Shown piece by piece: positions 25,177 through 33,472 of a DNA stretch of 64,000 bases (position 1 is its first letter; the number at the start of each line of letters is the position of its first letter). The stretch comes from Clostridia bacterium. Its GTDB lineage: Bacteria > Bacillota_A > Clostridia > Christensenellales > Borkfalkiaceae. The notes beneath the pieces were generated by a model, which saw only the letters and a program-made list of their open reading frames with translations, made no database searches and had not been told where the DNA came from. Both the position numbers and the translations under genes were made by a program. The stretch is from NCBI GenBank assembly GCA_017462825.1, contig JAFTQI010000022.1:27283-91282 (forward strand), in the 5' to 3' direction.

Positions 25177-25659
25177 GTGGGAGCGAAATACTGTAAGAAA
25201 AAGGCTTGTTCGGAGGCAAGCAAAGGACCGTGTAGCGTGGCGGATAGTTGTCCGCTTTGGGAATGGGATATAGAGCGCGAGAAAGGGAATAAGCCTACGA
25301 CAGGCAATCCGTTAGAAGAAGAGGAGCAAAGAGAGTTCGCGTCGTGGTGCGATGCCAAAGGCTTGTTATGGGCGCATATCCCGAACGAGAGAAAAGCGAC
25401 GGCGTTTTCGTTGTTTGGGTTGATAAGGCAAGGCTTAAAAAAGGGATTCCCGGACAACTTTATAGCTGAGCCGAGGGGCGAGTATCACGGGCTATTTATC
25501 GAGCTGAAAAGGAATAAAAAAAGTTCGTCGAAGAAATCGCACGAACAAAGAGCTTGGATAAAGGCATTGAACGAAAAGGGATACAAAGCGGCGTTTGCTT
25601 ACGGGGCAGAAGAGGCGAAGCGCTTGGTTTTGGAATATTTGGAGGGCGAAGAAAAATGA
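25177..25659 (+). CDS. VRR-NUC domain nuclease
   Basis: The 160-residue protein has the VRR-NUC (PD-(D/E)xK superfamily) core: 'GLKKGFPDNFI' supplying the first acidic residue and 'GLFIELKRNK' supplying the E-x-K pair, followed by 'SHEQRAWIKALNEKGYKAAFAYGAEEA'. Phages of this kind use such nucleases in recombination or junction processing. A 40-residue N-terminal stretch with several cysteines precedes the domain. It starts with GTG at 25177, with GGGAGG a few bases upstream. The next gene overlaps its stop (ATGA). Confidence 0.9.
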   Translation: MGAKYCKKKACSEASKGPCSVADSCPLWEWDIEREKGNKPTTGNPLEEEEQREFASWCDAKGLLWAHIPNERKATAFSLFGLIRQGLKKGFPDNFIAEPRGEYHGLFIELKRNKKSSSKKSHEQRAWIKALNEKGYKAAFAYGAEEAKRLVLEYLEGEEK

Positions 25660-25811
25660 TTCAATTAGAAATTTCAAAAGAGGACGATAAAGCGACGGTA
25701 GCTGCGATACTCGTAATGAACGGGTACACGGTAAAAAAAGAGAAGATAATCGTCAACGGACGAGGGAAATTCGTTTTGATGGCGTGGAAGGACGAGAAGG
25801 TGGAGAGATGA
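25656..25811 (+). CDS. Hypothetical small phage protein
   Basis: The 51-residue protein starts at an ATG overlapping the nuclease stop, with GGAGGGCG upstream, and its own stop overlaps the next ATG. The text 'ATVAAILVMNGYTVKKEKIIVNGRGKFVLMAW' recalls small phage proteins of alpha-beta type. It is translationally coupled on both sides; function unknown. Confidence 0.65.
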   Translation: MIQLEISKEDDKATVAAILVMNGYTVKKEKIIVNGRGKFVLMAWKDEKVER

Positions 25812-26449
25812 TATATCCTAAAATACCCGATGAAATATACGAAAATCGTTGTAGATACTGTTTTCATTTTTGTAAAGACGGCGAGAATAGAGATTTTGAC
25901 GCTAAGGAAGAGTATTCTTATTCTACAAAACTTCCGTGCAAGATACATAGCATAGCAGGATATTTTCACCAAGAACGTGTAGAAGACGGAACACCGCGCG
26001 GAGATTATGTAAATATCGCTTATACGGATGGTGAGTGTAGAGGATTTACTCCGCATTTATCTTATCCCGGGATATGTCAATCTTGTGAATATCATAACGA
26101 ATTTATGGACGGATATTGTACTGGTGAAAAAAGCGATGATTATAGATTGGCATTTATAGCAAACACACACGGTTCCGAACAATATGGCAGTAAATTTTTT
26201 ACTTGTAGCAAATGGAAAATGTCTTCGAGGCTGAAAGATTATTTCTTGGAAGATATGGTCTATGGACGGGTTCCTCCGATAGTGGATATAAAAACCTTTA
26301 AGTTGGTTTCACCGTTGAAATTATGCGAAACAGTGAAATCTTGGGCGGAAATAAAAGAAAAAAGACTTGTGGAAATAGAGGCGGAAAAAAAACAAAAAGA
26401 AGAAAAAAATCAAAAGACGGAACAGTTGTTTTTAGACTTGGGATTTTAA
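25808..26449 (+). CDS. Hypothetical phage protein with cysteine-histidine pairs
   Basis: The 213-residue protein begins at ATG 25808 overlapping the previous stop. It has scattered Cys/His sets ('CRYCFHFC', 'CQSCEYHN', 'CTGE', 'CSKW') that could bind one or two metals, and a lysine/glutamate coil at the C terminus. No catalytic motif is visible. Its place between nuclease and methyltransferase suggests an early DNA-metabolism operon. Confidence 0.7.
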   Translation: MIYPKIPDEIYENRCRYCFHFCKDGENRDFDAKEEYSYSTKLPCKIHSIAGYFHQERVEDGTPRGDYVNIAYTDGECRGFTPHLSYPGICQSCEYHNEFMDGYCTGEKSDDYRLAFIANTHGSEQYGSKFFTCSKWKMSSRLKDYFLEDMVYGRVPPIVDIKTFKLVSPLKLCETVKSWAEIKEKRLVEIEAEKKQKEEKNQKTEQLFLDLGF

Positions 26450-26463
26450 GTAGGAGAAGAACA

Positions 26464-26997
26464 ATGAAAGAAAATGCTACGATATTAGACGTTGCCTGCG
26501 GTGGTAAAATGTTTTATTTCGACAAGCAAGACGAGCGAGTATTATTTTGTGATATACGAAATGTTGAAACAACGCTTTGCGACGGACGACACTTTGAAGT
26601 AAAGCCCGACGTTGTGGCTGATTTTACAAATCTACCTTTTGAAGATAACCGTTTTTCAATGGTAGTTTACGACCCTCCACACCTTCTTCGGAATACCGGC
26701 AAGAGCAAAATGGCGGATATGTACGGCAGCCTAAACGAAAAGGCTATGCCGACGGGCTATCAGCAAATTAAGTACGGGGCGTTATATTCCGATTGGCGAG
26801 ATATGCTTTCCAAAGGGTTCAAAGAGTGTTTTCGGGTTCTTTCGCCGGGGGGATTTTTAATCTTCAAATGGAACGAAACGGATATTAAGGTAAGCGAGGT
26901 TTTATCGCTTACAAGTGAACGGCCCGTGTTTGGGCATAAATCGGGCAAACAAAGTAAAACGCATTGGTTGTGTTTTATGAAAAAGGAGAAATTATGA
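26464..26997 (+). CDS. Phage DNA methyltransferase (class I, DPPH motif)
   Basis: The 177-residue protein has a SAM-binding motif I 'ILDVACGGKMFYF' and the catalytic motif 'VVYDPPHLL' (DPPH, like the DPPY/NPPY of amino-methyltransferases), then 'FRVLSPGGFLIFKWNE'. It is shorter than restriction-type enzymes and has no target-recognition domain that I can identify, so the base and site modified are unknown. No restriction enzyme is adjacent, so protection of phage DNA from host restriction or a regulatory role is more likely. ATG 26464 has TAGGAGAAG upstream. Confidence 0.85.
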   Translation: MKENATILDVACGGKMFYFDKQDERVLFCDIRNVETTLCDGRHFEVKPDVVADFTNLPFEDNRFSMVVYDPPHLLRNTGKSKMADMYGSLNEKAMPTGYQQIKYGALYSDWRDMLSKGFKECFRVLSPGGFLIFKWNETDIKVSEVLSLTSERPVFGHKSGKQSKTHWLCFMKKEKL

Positions 26998-27227
26998 TTA
27001 CGATAAAAAGAAAAATGCAAACGGAAGAAATAAATAAAAGTGAAAGATATTCTTTTTGCCAAGCGAGTTTGAATAGCGACGGGGTAATCACCTTACGAAG
27101 TTATAACACTTGCAATAAAAATCAAGACGAGATTACGATATTATCGAGAGATGAAACGCAAGCAATTTTTTCACTTATGCGTTCACTTAAATCGAGTGGC
27201 GTTCAAAACGCCGATATCCCTTTTTAA
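26994..27227 (+). CDS. Hypothetical small phage protein
   Basis: The 77-residue protein starts at an ATG overlapping the methyltransferase stop, with AAAGGAG upstream. The text 'LNSDGVITLRSYNTCNKNQDEITILSRDETQAIFSLM' looks like a small beta strand plus helix protein. Function unknown. Confidence 0.65.
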   Translation: MITIKRKMQTEEINKSERYSFCQASLNSDGVITLRSYNTCNKNQDEITILSRDETQAIFSLMRSLKSSGVQNADIPF

Positions 27228-27387
27228 GAATCCAACGGGCGTTGCGACGTGGAAAATAAATCAAAAAGGAAAAGTTTATTGGTCGAGTTTTAAGCGATAG
27301 AGCGAAAGACTACGGTAAGAAAAAGATATGCAAGGTTTCCCGAAAGCCGTTGCGCACGGACGGCGAGTAAGGGAGAAAGGAGTAATT

Positions 27388-28065
27388 ATGGGAAAATACA
27401 TAGATTGCAAAGATTGTCAAAATCAATACGATTGCGAGAGAACGTATCTCGGCGGTTGTACGGACGGCAAGGAGTGGGAAAACAAAACGGCAAAGGCTTT
27501 CGTGGAAGGCTGGGAACAACGGAAAGCGGAATTGAAAGAGAAGAAAGAAAAGGTAATTAAAATTATAAAAAATTGGATTGGTGGGTTAGACGAGCGTATA
27601 GTAAGCGGTATTGCCGACGAGATTATAAAAAGCGGATTGATTGAGAACAAGATTGATACCAAGCAAAAGGCTGAAATCGAACGGCTGAAAGAAAATGAAA
27701 CCGAATTACAAGAATTGAACGCAAAATACTACAACGAAGCAAAGGATTTAAGACGTAAAAACGCAGAACGCCAAAAGCAAGTAGACGAGTTGACGGCTAA
27801 AAATATGGATTTGCATTTGGATAAGCAAGAGCTTATGAACGAGATAAGCGAGCGTAAAAACGATTATGCTCGATTAAACGAAGCGTATGTCAATTTGAAT
27901 AATTTGTATCAGCAAGCCGTCAAAGACACGGCGAAAAAGATTTACGGCGAAATAGATGATAATGATATTCTCATTGTAAACACGCAAGAATACGGCGAAA
28001 TAGAAGTTGTTTCTATCGAAAGACTGAAAGAGATTGTGAAAAGTAAAGGCGTGGAGGTGGAATGA
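27388..28065 (+). CDS. Coiled-coil phage protein with N-terminal cysteine cluster
   Basis: The 225-residue protein begins 'CKDCQNQYDCERTYLGGC', a possible metal site, and continues as a long charged coiled coil from about residue 95 to 185. AGAAAGGAG lies before ATG 27388. The 160-base gap to its left holds no clear gene; an ORF tail 'KKICKVSRKPLRTDGE' there may be a decayed zinc-ribbon protein. Function unknown. Confidence 0.72.
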   Translation: MGKYIDCKDCQNQYDCERTYLGGCTDGKEWENKTAKAFVEGWEQRKAELKEKKEKVIKIIKNWIGGLDERIVSGIADEIIKSGLIENKIDTKQKAEIERLKENETELQELNAKYYNEAKDLRRKNAERQKQVDELTAKNMDLHLDKQELMNEISERKNDYARLNEAYVNLNNLYQQAVKDTAKKIYGEIDDNDILIVNTQEYGEIEVVSIERLKEIVKSKGVEVE

Positions 28066-28259
28066 TGAGAGATTATTGCGAAACGTGCGACTTTGCCAAT
28101 AAGTGCAGTTATGCTTATGCGGTTCGGTTTTGCCGAGAGTGTAAGGATTATTGGGATTGCGACATAAGAAACGTATCTTGTATGGCAGGACACGATATTG
28201 AGTGCGATAACGGATTTGAAGAAGAAAACGAATACGACGACGAGGTGGACGATGAGTAA
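28062..28259 (+). CDS. Small cysteine-rich phage protein
   Basis: The 65-residue protein contains nine cysteines ('CETCDFANKC', 'FCRECKDYWDC', 'CMAGHDIEC') and an acidic tail, a likely zinc-binding fold. It starts in an overlap with the previous stop, and its own end overlaps the start of the broken gene at 28252. Function unknown. Confidence 0.7.
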   Translation: MMRDYCETCDFANKCSYAYAVRFCRECKDYWDCDIRNVSCMAGHDIECDNGFEEENEYDDEVDDE

Positions 28260-28414
28260 AGCAGTTTTAATAAGCATACAGCCGAAATGGTGTGAGAAGA
28301 TAGCTAACGCCGAACGACGAGGCTGCAATATGCTGTCATTGTCCGTTCCCGTCTTGCAAAAAAGGTGACTGCGATTATTTTCAAGAAGAGAAAAGGAGAT
28401 TGAAAGCAAAATGA
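28252..28414 (+). pseudogene. Fusion remnant: ASCH-like N terminus joined out of frame to a zinc-finger C terminus
   Basis: From the ATG at 28252, 'MSKAVLISIQPKWCEKIANA' reads like the first 20 residues of phage ASCH-domain proteins, which normally continue 'GEKTIEVRK'. That text breaks off. In the next frame the following bases read 'EAAICCHCPFPSCKKGDC' plus a charged tail ending at 28414, the end of a separate small zinc-finger family. An internal deletion that joined two neighbouring genes explains this. The ATGA overlap with the next gene (28411) is kept. The short in-frame product of 38 codons is probably not functional. Confidence 0.7.
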
Positions 28415-28641
28415 CGGGATACATAATCGGTTTTATTATCGGTATTTTGTTTACGTTCTTTATAAGTCAAAACGTTATTGAAGAAGACGAAACGCAGTGC
28501 CAAGGTAAACGTATAGACGAGTTGACGGATAAAGAATTAAGCTCGATTTATAAAGAGGTAAATGGCGAGAGATTAAGACGTTTGCAGGCAAAAGAGAACG
28601 CGCCTTTTAGGGAATTTGAGGAGGAAGATAAACATGAGTGA
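28411..28641 (+). CDS. Small single-span membrane protein
   Basis: The 76-residue protein has one N-terminal hydrophobic segment 'YIIGFIIGILFTFFI' (residues 3-17) and a charged cytoplasmic helix. AAAAGGAG lies upstream, and the start overlaps the remnant's stop. The end overlaps the MazF-like gene. Function unknown. Confidence 0.7.
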   Translation: MTGYIIGFIIGILFTFFISQNVIEEDETQCQGKRIDELTDKELSSIYKEVNGERLRRLQAKENAPFREFEEEDKHE

Positions 28642-29170
28642 TTACAAAGAAATAGCAGGTGAAACGATTAGCCGAGGCGAGATTTATTGGCTACGTAACG
28701 GTGCGGAAGGTGTTGGCTCGGAGCAAGTCGGGTTGCGTCCTTGTGTGGTGGTGTCTAACGAAAAAGCGAATACATACAGCACGATGGTAACGATTGTACC
28801 ATTGACAACCGCCGAAAAGAAACCTTTACCAACACACGCGGAGATAAACAGTGCAATAGAATCGTCCATCGCCCTTTGTGAGCAGGTTAAAACAATTTCC
28901 AAGAATAGACTTGCGCAATATATTGGGGAGTGTACCGAAGACGAAATGCGCGACATTGAACGTGGGTTGCGAATACAGCTTGATTTGGTCGAAACGTCAA
29001 GTGTAACGTCTGTAACTGCGGTAAAACAGACAATTCCGCCTGTGATGGAAGAAACGGTTAAACCGCAAGAAAAATGCGAAGAACTTGAAATAAAGCTTAT
29101 TCAAGAACGCACAAGAGCAGATATATACGAAAAGCTTTATAAAGAGCTTATGGAGAAAAAGGCTATATGA
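28634..29170 (+). CDS. MazF/PemK-like endoribonuclease-fold protein
   Basis: The 178-residue protein begins with the PemK/MazF barrel: 'RGEIYWLRNG', 'GLRPCVVVSNEKAN', 'TIVPLTTAEKKPLPTHAEI', 'ALCEQVKTISKNRL' and 'IERGLRIQLDL'. The family cleaves RNA. A C-terminal coil of about 60 residues is added, which is unusual and may carry regulation. No antitoxin gene is adjacent, so it is probably a phage-adapted member and not a classical toxin-antitoxin pair. ATG 28634 has GAGGAGGA upstream and overlaps the previous stop; the next gene overlaps its end. Confidence 0.87.
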   Translation: MSDYKEIAGETISRGEIYWLRNGAEGVGSEQVGLRPCVVVSNEKANTYSTMVTIVPLTTAEKKPLPTHAEINSAIESSIALCEQVKTISKNRLAQYIGECTEDEMRDIERGLRIQLDLVETSSVTSVTAVKQTIPPVMEETVKPQEKCEELEIKLIQERTRADIYEKLYKELMEKKAI

Positions 29171-29514
29171 AATATACGCATAATCAAAAGAATATTCCCA
29201 AAGACGTGAAGTTAGAACTGCAAACGATTTGTGCCGGGTATTATCGGCGAAAGAGAGTCGCGACGTTGCGTTTATCCGTTTTGACGGAAGCGCCCTCGGA
29301 AGAATTAAAAGCGTTTATGGCGTGGAATGAGCGTATTGACAAAGCGTTGGAATTCATTGAAGAGGGGCTACGCGCCTATATTCGCAACGATATAGCTAGC
29401 GGGAAAGGGTATTGGAGCAGTATGGCAAGTCCTTTCTTGACGTGCAATGCGTATTACAGGCGAAAAAATAAAGCGTTTGAGAATTTGGCAAGGGAATTTA
29501 ATTTGATGGTTTGA
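29167..29514 (+). CDS. Hypothetical protein at the late-regulator position
   Basis: The 115-residue basic helical protein ('MKYTHNQKNIPKDVKLELQ' start) closes the forward early operon. Clostridial phages often place a late-transcription activator (ArpU/RinA-like) here, but I do not see a convincing HTH, so the role is only suggested by position. A bidirectional terminator follows. Confidence 0.65.
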   Translation: MKYTHNQKNIPKDVKLELQTICAGYYRRKRVATLRLSVLTEAPSEELKAFMAWNERIDKALEFIEEGLRAYIRNDIASGKGYWSSMASPFLTCNAYYRRKNKAFENLAREFNLMV

Positions 29515-29515
29515 A

Positions 29516-29547
29516 AAAAGGCAACCGTTATAGGTTGCCTTTTTTAA
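29516..29547. terminator. Bidirectional terminator between convergent genes
   Basis: AAAAAAGGCAACC-GTTATA-GGTTGCCTTTTTT is a perfect inverted repeat and overlaps the 3' end of the reverse gene. Confidence 0.9.
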
Positions 29548-29740
29548 GTTCCTCGATTGCCTTTCTAAACAATTCAAGCGCTGAAATATTATGTTCTTGT
29601 AGGGTTTTATCAATGTCTTCGCGTTCTTCCTTCATGGTGTGTAGCGTGATGTATTTTTGACGGCTTTTTGCCGTGGTCTCGTAATACCGTTTATCCGCTG
29701 CTTTTTGTGCCTCGCTACGCGGCTTTTTTGTTTTCTCCAT
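29528..29740 (-). CDS. Small basic protein, possible ribbon-helix-helix type
   Basis: The 70-residue protein reads 'SEAQKAADKRYYETTAKSRQKYITLHTMKEEREDIDKTL', like small plasmid and phage proteins with a basic N terminus, a single strand ('YITLHT') and helices, the order of Arc/RHH regulators. It belongs to a reverse-strand island inside the prophage and may be a DNA-binding regulator. GGTAGGAGATG lies upstream of the start. Confidence 0.7.
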   Translation of the reverse strand: MEKTKKPRSEAQKAADKRYYETTAKSRQKYITLHTMKEEREDIDKTLQEHNISALELFRKAIEELKKGNL

Positions 29741-29909
29741 AACTTCATCTCCTACCTAATGATTTCTTGTATTATAACACCTTTTTTGATGAAAGTCAAC
29801 GGCTTAGTCATCGTAGTTGGAACATAGAGTTTCAAGATAATTGCCGCGTTTTATCTCCTAACCGTGCCGCCCACCGTTCCCGGCGGTGCGGTCTTATCGG
29901 TTTACTTTT

Positions 29910-31112
29910 TTATGCGTTTTCTTTGCATACGTAGCCGTCGTATGCGTCCGTGAGGGTAAGGTTCCAGCCGTTACGGAATTTTGATTTCGTGGGCCGTCTC
30001 AAAAAAGCTTTCGTGCCGTCAGAGGGTTGAATTTTCACGCTTGTTTCCGTGGTGGAAATAATCGTAAAATCAACATTTTCCCAGCGTTGGCCGTTCCATT
30101 TACGGGCGGTATAGGTTTCGCCGACTTTGTAAGGGTGTGCTTCCTTCGGTGCTTCTTCGGCGGAAACAATTTCCGCGATTTCCGCATACGCCGCTTGCTT
30201 TGCCCATCCTTGCGTGTCTTTGTACGTGAAATTTACTTTTCCTGTGCCGACAACTTCGACGATTTCACCGCGCCAACGGTTGAGCTTTACGCGGTAGCCG
30301 ATTTTCACGTTTGCTTGTGAGAATTTACCGCCGCCGCACTCGTCGAACGCGTTTTGCAGGTATGCGAGCTTATCTTCCGCAACTTCGATGAGTTCCAGCT
30401 CGCGTTCAAGCCAGCTTTCAATGGTTTCCGCAGTGATTACCTCGCCTGAATAGCTTTTGAGAGTTTCGCCTTTTTCAATGCGTTCAAGGCGTTTTTCGTA
30501 TTCTTCAACGTTGCGGAATCTTGCGCGGATTTCGCTTTTTGTTTCTTTGATTCTTCTATCCAAGAAGGCAACATCGCGATATTTTGCACCGTTCGCGGAC
30601 TCGTGGAGGCGTTCCGCTTGCTTTGTGAAGTATTCGCTTTTGCGGTATTCGTCCATCCCCGAATCATAACGGGCGTATAATTTCTCGCGGCGACGTTGGA
30701 AGGCTCGCCCTGCGGCGGTGGGTTGTATAGGTTGCGTAAAGAAGGCAATATCTCCGTGCATAGAGTCAAGTCCGGCGCAAAGTTGCTCGCCTTTCTTTTC
30801 TGCATTTGCGGCCCGTTGTTCGTAACGTTCCGCGCGGTATTCGGCGCGTTCCTGTTGGCGTTCGACTTGTTCCGCAAAGCTTAAACGCTCGCCCGTTCTG
30901 ACTTCTTCCGTAAAGCCAAGCGCGGCGGCAACCTGCTTTGCCTTCCAAAGGTTCGGCTCTTTTGCACGGGATACCCAACCGCCTGCACGATTCGACCACA
31001 AGAAATTGCTTTTCAATTGTGCTTTTTGACTGTCGGTAAGGGCTTGATATTCGCTTTTTTCAAAGCGAAGCTCGATTTTTTTCGTTTCAAGGTTAAAGGT
31101 GTAGTTTTTCAT
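29910..31112 (-). CDS. DUF3560 domain protein
   Basis: The 400-residue protein has the DUF3560 core ('SFAEQVERQQERAEYRAERYEQRAANAE' followed by 'DIAFFTQPIQPTAAGRAFQRRREKLYARYD'), a family typical of plasmids and conjugative elements and less so of phages. The N terminus has a strand-rich part with 'FLWSNRAGGWVSRAKEPN', and the C-terminal third is a separate beta-rich region. It is encoded against the direction of the phage genes. Function is unknown; acquisition from a plasmid is plausible. Confidence 0.85.
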   Translation of the reverse strand: MKNYTFNLETKKIELRFEKSEYQALTDSQKAQLKSNFLWSNRAGGWVSRAKEPNLWKAKQVAAALGFTEEVRTGERLSFAEQVERQQERAEYRAERYEQRAANAEKKGEQLCAGLDSMHGDIAFFTQPIQPTAAGRAFQRRREKLYARYDSGMDEYRKSEYFTKQAERLHESANGAKYRDVAFLDRRIKETKSEIRARFRNVEEYEKRLERIEKGETLKSYSGEVITAETIESWLERELELIEVAEDKLAYLQNAFDECGGGKFSQANVKIGYRVKLNRWRGEIVEVVGTGKVNFTYKDTQGWAKQAAYAEIAEIVSAEEAPKEAHPYKVGETYTARKWNGQRWENVDFTIISTTETSVKIQPSDGTKAFLRRPTKSKFRNGWNLTLTDAYDGYVCKENA

Positions 31113-31174
31113 AGTGATTTCTCCTAAAAAGTTATTTTTTCGCCCGTTTTAACCGACGGGCGGCGGCTTTGTTC

Positions 31175-31816
31175 TTAATTGCTCAAAATATCGCAAACCT
31201 CTTGCGTTTCGTAACGGATAACGGCGCGCCCGTTCTCGTGTCCGTCGAACATAGGACCGCAAAGCCCTTTCAAAATCGGCGAGCCCTGCAATTCAAAGCG
31301 GCGCACATTATCGCGCAAAACGCCCGATTTTTCGTACAGACTCAAAAGCTCCGCTTCGTTTTCGTATTCCTCAACATTTCCAACGCCGAAGCCCTTAATC
31401 ACGCGGTAAACCTTGCCCATCGATTCAAGAGCTGGCATATATACGCGCTCGCTATTCTCCGCGAGTTTCTCGCCGTTCACGCCGTCCACAACCTTATAGA
31501 AAAGCTCCTTGTCAAAACAGGTCCAGCAATTCGGGCGAGCTGCGCTCGTTTCGCACCAATCCGCAAAGATGGCAAAATCTTTATTTTCGTGAAAAATGAA
31601 AGTTTCTTTTTTGCGTTTGCGCTCTCTCGTAACCGTCAACCAAACGCCGTTTTTATACTGCGCATAGCCGCGCATTTGTACGCAATGCAAACGCGCTCGA
31701 AACACGCAAACACCGCCAAAATCGGACATACAAACAACCGTTATTTTTTTACCGTCCACGCCGTCCATAAAACCCGCGAGCTTATCGCTCATAATCTCAA
31801 AATTTTGTTTTTTCAT
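31175..31816 (-). CDS. Hypothetical accessory protein
   Basis: The 213-residue protein has no motif I recognise; it contains several cysteines ('CWTCFDK', 'LKGLCGP'). The start at 31816 is chosen because AAGGAG lies 8 bases upstream on the reverse strand and the frame upstream is low-complexity, non-coding text. It is transcribed from the strong promoter at 31878-31906 and is followed by the DUF3560 gene, so the two form an operon. Confidence 0.75.
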   Translation of the reverse strand: MKKQNFEIMSDKLAGFMDGVDGKKITVVCMSDFGGVCVFRARLHCVQMRGYAQYKNGVWLTVTRERKRKKETFIFHENKDFAIFADWCETSAARPNCWTCFDKELFYKVVDGVNGEKLAENSERVYMPALESMGKVYRVIKGFGVGNVEEYENEAELLSLYEKSGVLRDNVRRFELQGSPILKGLCGPMFDGHENGRAVIRYETQEVCDILSN

Positions 31817-31877
31817 TGTCTTTTCTCCTTGTTCGGCGGGGTTAGTTTCGTTGTGTCCGCCGTTCGATTGTAGCCCG

Positions 31878-31906
31878 ATTATATCACGGTTCGCCGATAT
31901 TGTCAA
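31878..31906 (-). promoter_or_regulatory. Promoter of the reverse-strand accessory operon
   Basis: On the reverse strand TTGACA (31901-31906) and TATAAT (31878-31883) are 17 bases apart. Confidence 0.88.
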
Positions 31907-32364
31907 AAGGAAAGAAAAACCCATCCAAAGGAAAAAGAAAAGATAAAAAGAAAAAGAAATTTTTTGAGATTTTTTCTGGGGCGGTTTAGGGCAAGGATAA
32001 CGGCAGGGAAGAACGACAGGACGAGGGAACGACGGCGCCCGGCACCCGTCCAGCCGAGCAAAGAAAGAACCCTGCAAGCATACGCGTATATGCAAGGGAT
32101 TGTGGAGAAATAGAAATCCCAAAGGGGAAGAGTAGGAAAAAAGGGGGGATTATAGGGGGATAAAAGGTGTGAAGAGGAAGAAGAGAGTAGGAGATACGTA
32201 AAAGAGAGTTATAAACATAAAACCCACAGTTACGGTAAAAGAAAAAGAGAGAGAAAAAGTATGTTATAAACAGTTACAAGGCAAAAAAGCTTAAAAAAGG
32301 GAGAACTTTTGGCGATTATTTTGATTTATAATCAAAGGCAAGAACGAGAAAAGGAGGGCGTTAT
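31907..32364. other. Gene-free region before the terminase, possible packaging site
   Basis: No credible gene lies in these 458 bases. They hold an imperfect inverted repeat (CCCTGCAAGCATACG / CGTATATGCAAGGG, 32070-32097), long purine-rich runs, and a TATAAT (32327-32332) before the small terminase gene. Phages often keep their packaging start site at or near the small terminase gene; that use is inferred. Confidence 0.4.
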
Positions 32365-32895
32365 ATGCCTAAAAAAGGGGAAAAACCGACGGAAAAACAG
32401 CTTGCCGCCCTTCGTGCTGGGAAGAAAGACTTTTGCCGCGGTGAACAGCGGACACGAGAAATCGCTAAGAAGGGAACCCAAGCAAGTATACAAGCAAGGC
32501 AGGAGAACGTCGAGCGAAGAACATTTGCGCAGTTGTTAGCGGAGGAACTTTCCATCACAACGAAAGAGGGAAAGACGAGAAAAAACAGCATAGCAAAAGG
32601 ACTTGTGGAAATGCTTGACAAAGAACTTGCAAAGAGTAAGCCCAACGGGAAAACGGTAAATTCTATCTTCGTAGCTATTCGTGATACTATCGGGGAAATG
32701 CCAACGCAAAAGATAAAGCTTGACGCAGAAGTTAAAACAATCGGGAATTGGCGAGACCTCCCGAAGAGTACAACGGAGAACGAGAACACCTTTTCCCGTG
32801 AAGAAAGGGAAAGCACCACGGAAGAAGAACCGCAGCAGGACACCGTCACCAACGACGAAAGCGACAAGACCGAAGACGGCGGCGGCAAAGAGTAA
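32365..32895 (+). CDS. Probable terminase small subunit
   Basis: The 176-residue protein lies just before the gene pair leading to the large terminase. The N-terminal 'KPTEKQLAALRAGKKDFCRGEQRTREIAKKG' and the following helices are like DNA-binding small terminases or 'DUF5681-like' packaging proteins, and the C terminus is a disordered acidic tail. AAAGGAGGG precedes the ATG. Small terminase recognises the packaging site and recruits the motor. The call rests mainly on place. Confidence 0.62.
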   Translation: MPKKGEKPTEKQLAALRAGKKDFCRGEQRTREIAKKGTQASIQARQENVERRTFAQLLAEELSITTKEGKTRKNSIAKGLVEMLDKELAKSKPNGKTVNSIFVAIRDTIGEMPTQKIKLDAEVKTIGNWRDLPKSTTENENTFSREERESTTEEEPQQDTVTNDESDKTEDGGGKE

Positions 32896-33142
32896 CCGCA
32901 CCAGCAGCAACGACACCAACAACGGAACAGGACGATAACAACGGCGAACTGTTTCGCTCCATTTCTCACCTACCTTTAGAGCTTCGCCCAAGCAAGGGGC
33001 GGTGGAGTGGGCTTTACGGAAATTCTTTTGCGTTTCCAAGCCCCCTATACCTTCCCTTGTGGGGTGGGGTTCGAGCGGACGGGGTAGAGAGTATTATTTA
33101 CTCTCGCTTGCAATAGACAAAATATCAATAGGAGATAGATTT

Positions 33143-33424
33143 ATGGATTATCAAGAAATGAAGAAAAAAGATACTGACGAGGCAAAGGTAAGAGTTGAAC
33201 AAGAGCTTATTGATTTGAACGAAAAGATTGTAAAACTCACGAATTTTATCTTTGGTCCAAAATTAGCACAGGCAAAACTTTCTCGTCAAATGGTTTGCGA
33301 ACTTGAAAATCAGTTGACGGTAATGCAACAGTATGCCAAATGCTTGCAGCGACGTCTTGAAATCTGGGGTAAGACGGACGAAGAATTGAGAGAGACGGTC
33401 AATAAAATCGGCTGTTGTTATTAA
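33143..33424 (+). CDS. Small coiled phage protein (crAss001_48-related type)
   Basis: The 93-residue protein reads 'DYQEMKKKDTDEAKVRVEQELIDLNEKIVKL ... QLTVMQQYAKCLQRRLEIWG', the pattern of a small helical protein widely found in gut phages and named after crAss001 gp48. ATG 33143 has AATAGGAG upstream; the longer frame is unlikely. Its function is unknown. Confidence 0.7.
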   Translation: MDYQEMKKKDTDEAKVRVEQELIDLNEKIVKLTNFIFGPKLAQAKLSRQMVCELENQLTVMQQYAKCLQRRLEIWGKTDEELRETVNKIGCCY

Positions 33425-33472
33425 AGGGGGTACACCTTTTCTTGGGGTAGGGCTATTTTATAGGGTGGTACG

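Noticed and set aside
27228..27387. Possible small gene before 27388
   Set aside because: Only a tail reading 'KKICKVSRKPLRTDGE' is visible with no start or ribosome site; at most a decayed zinc-ribbon gene.
31817..32122. N-terminal 102-codon extension of the 31175 gene
   Set aside because: The extension crosses the promoter at 31878-31906 and is low-complexity; the start at 31816 has a good ribosome site.
32720..32938. 72-codon ORF overlapping the small terminase gene
   Set aside because: It is R/K/T-rich text made by an out-of-frame reading of the acidic tail; no ribosome site.
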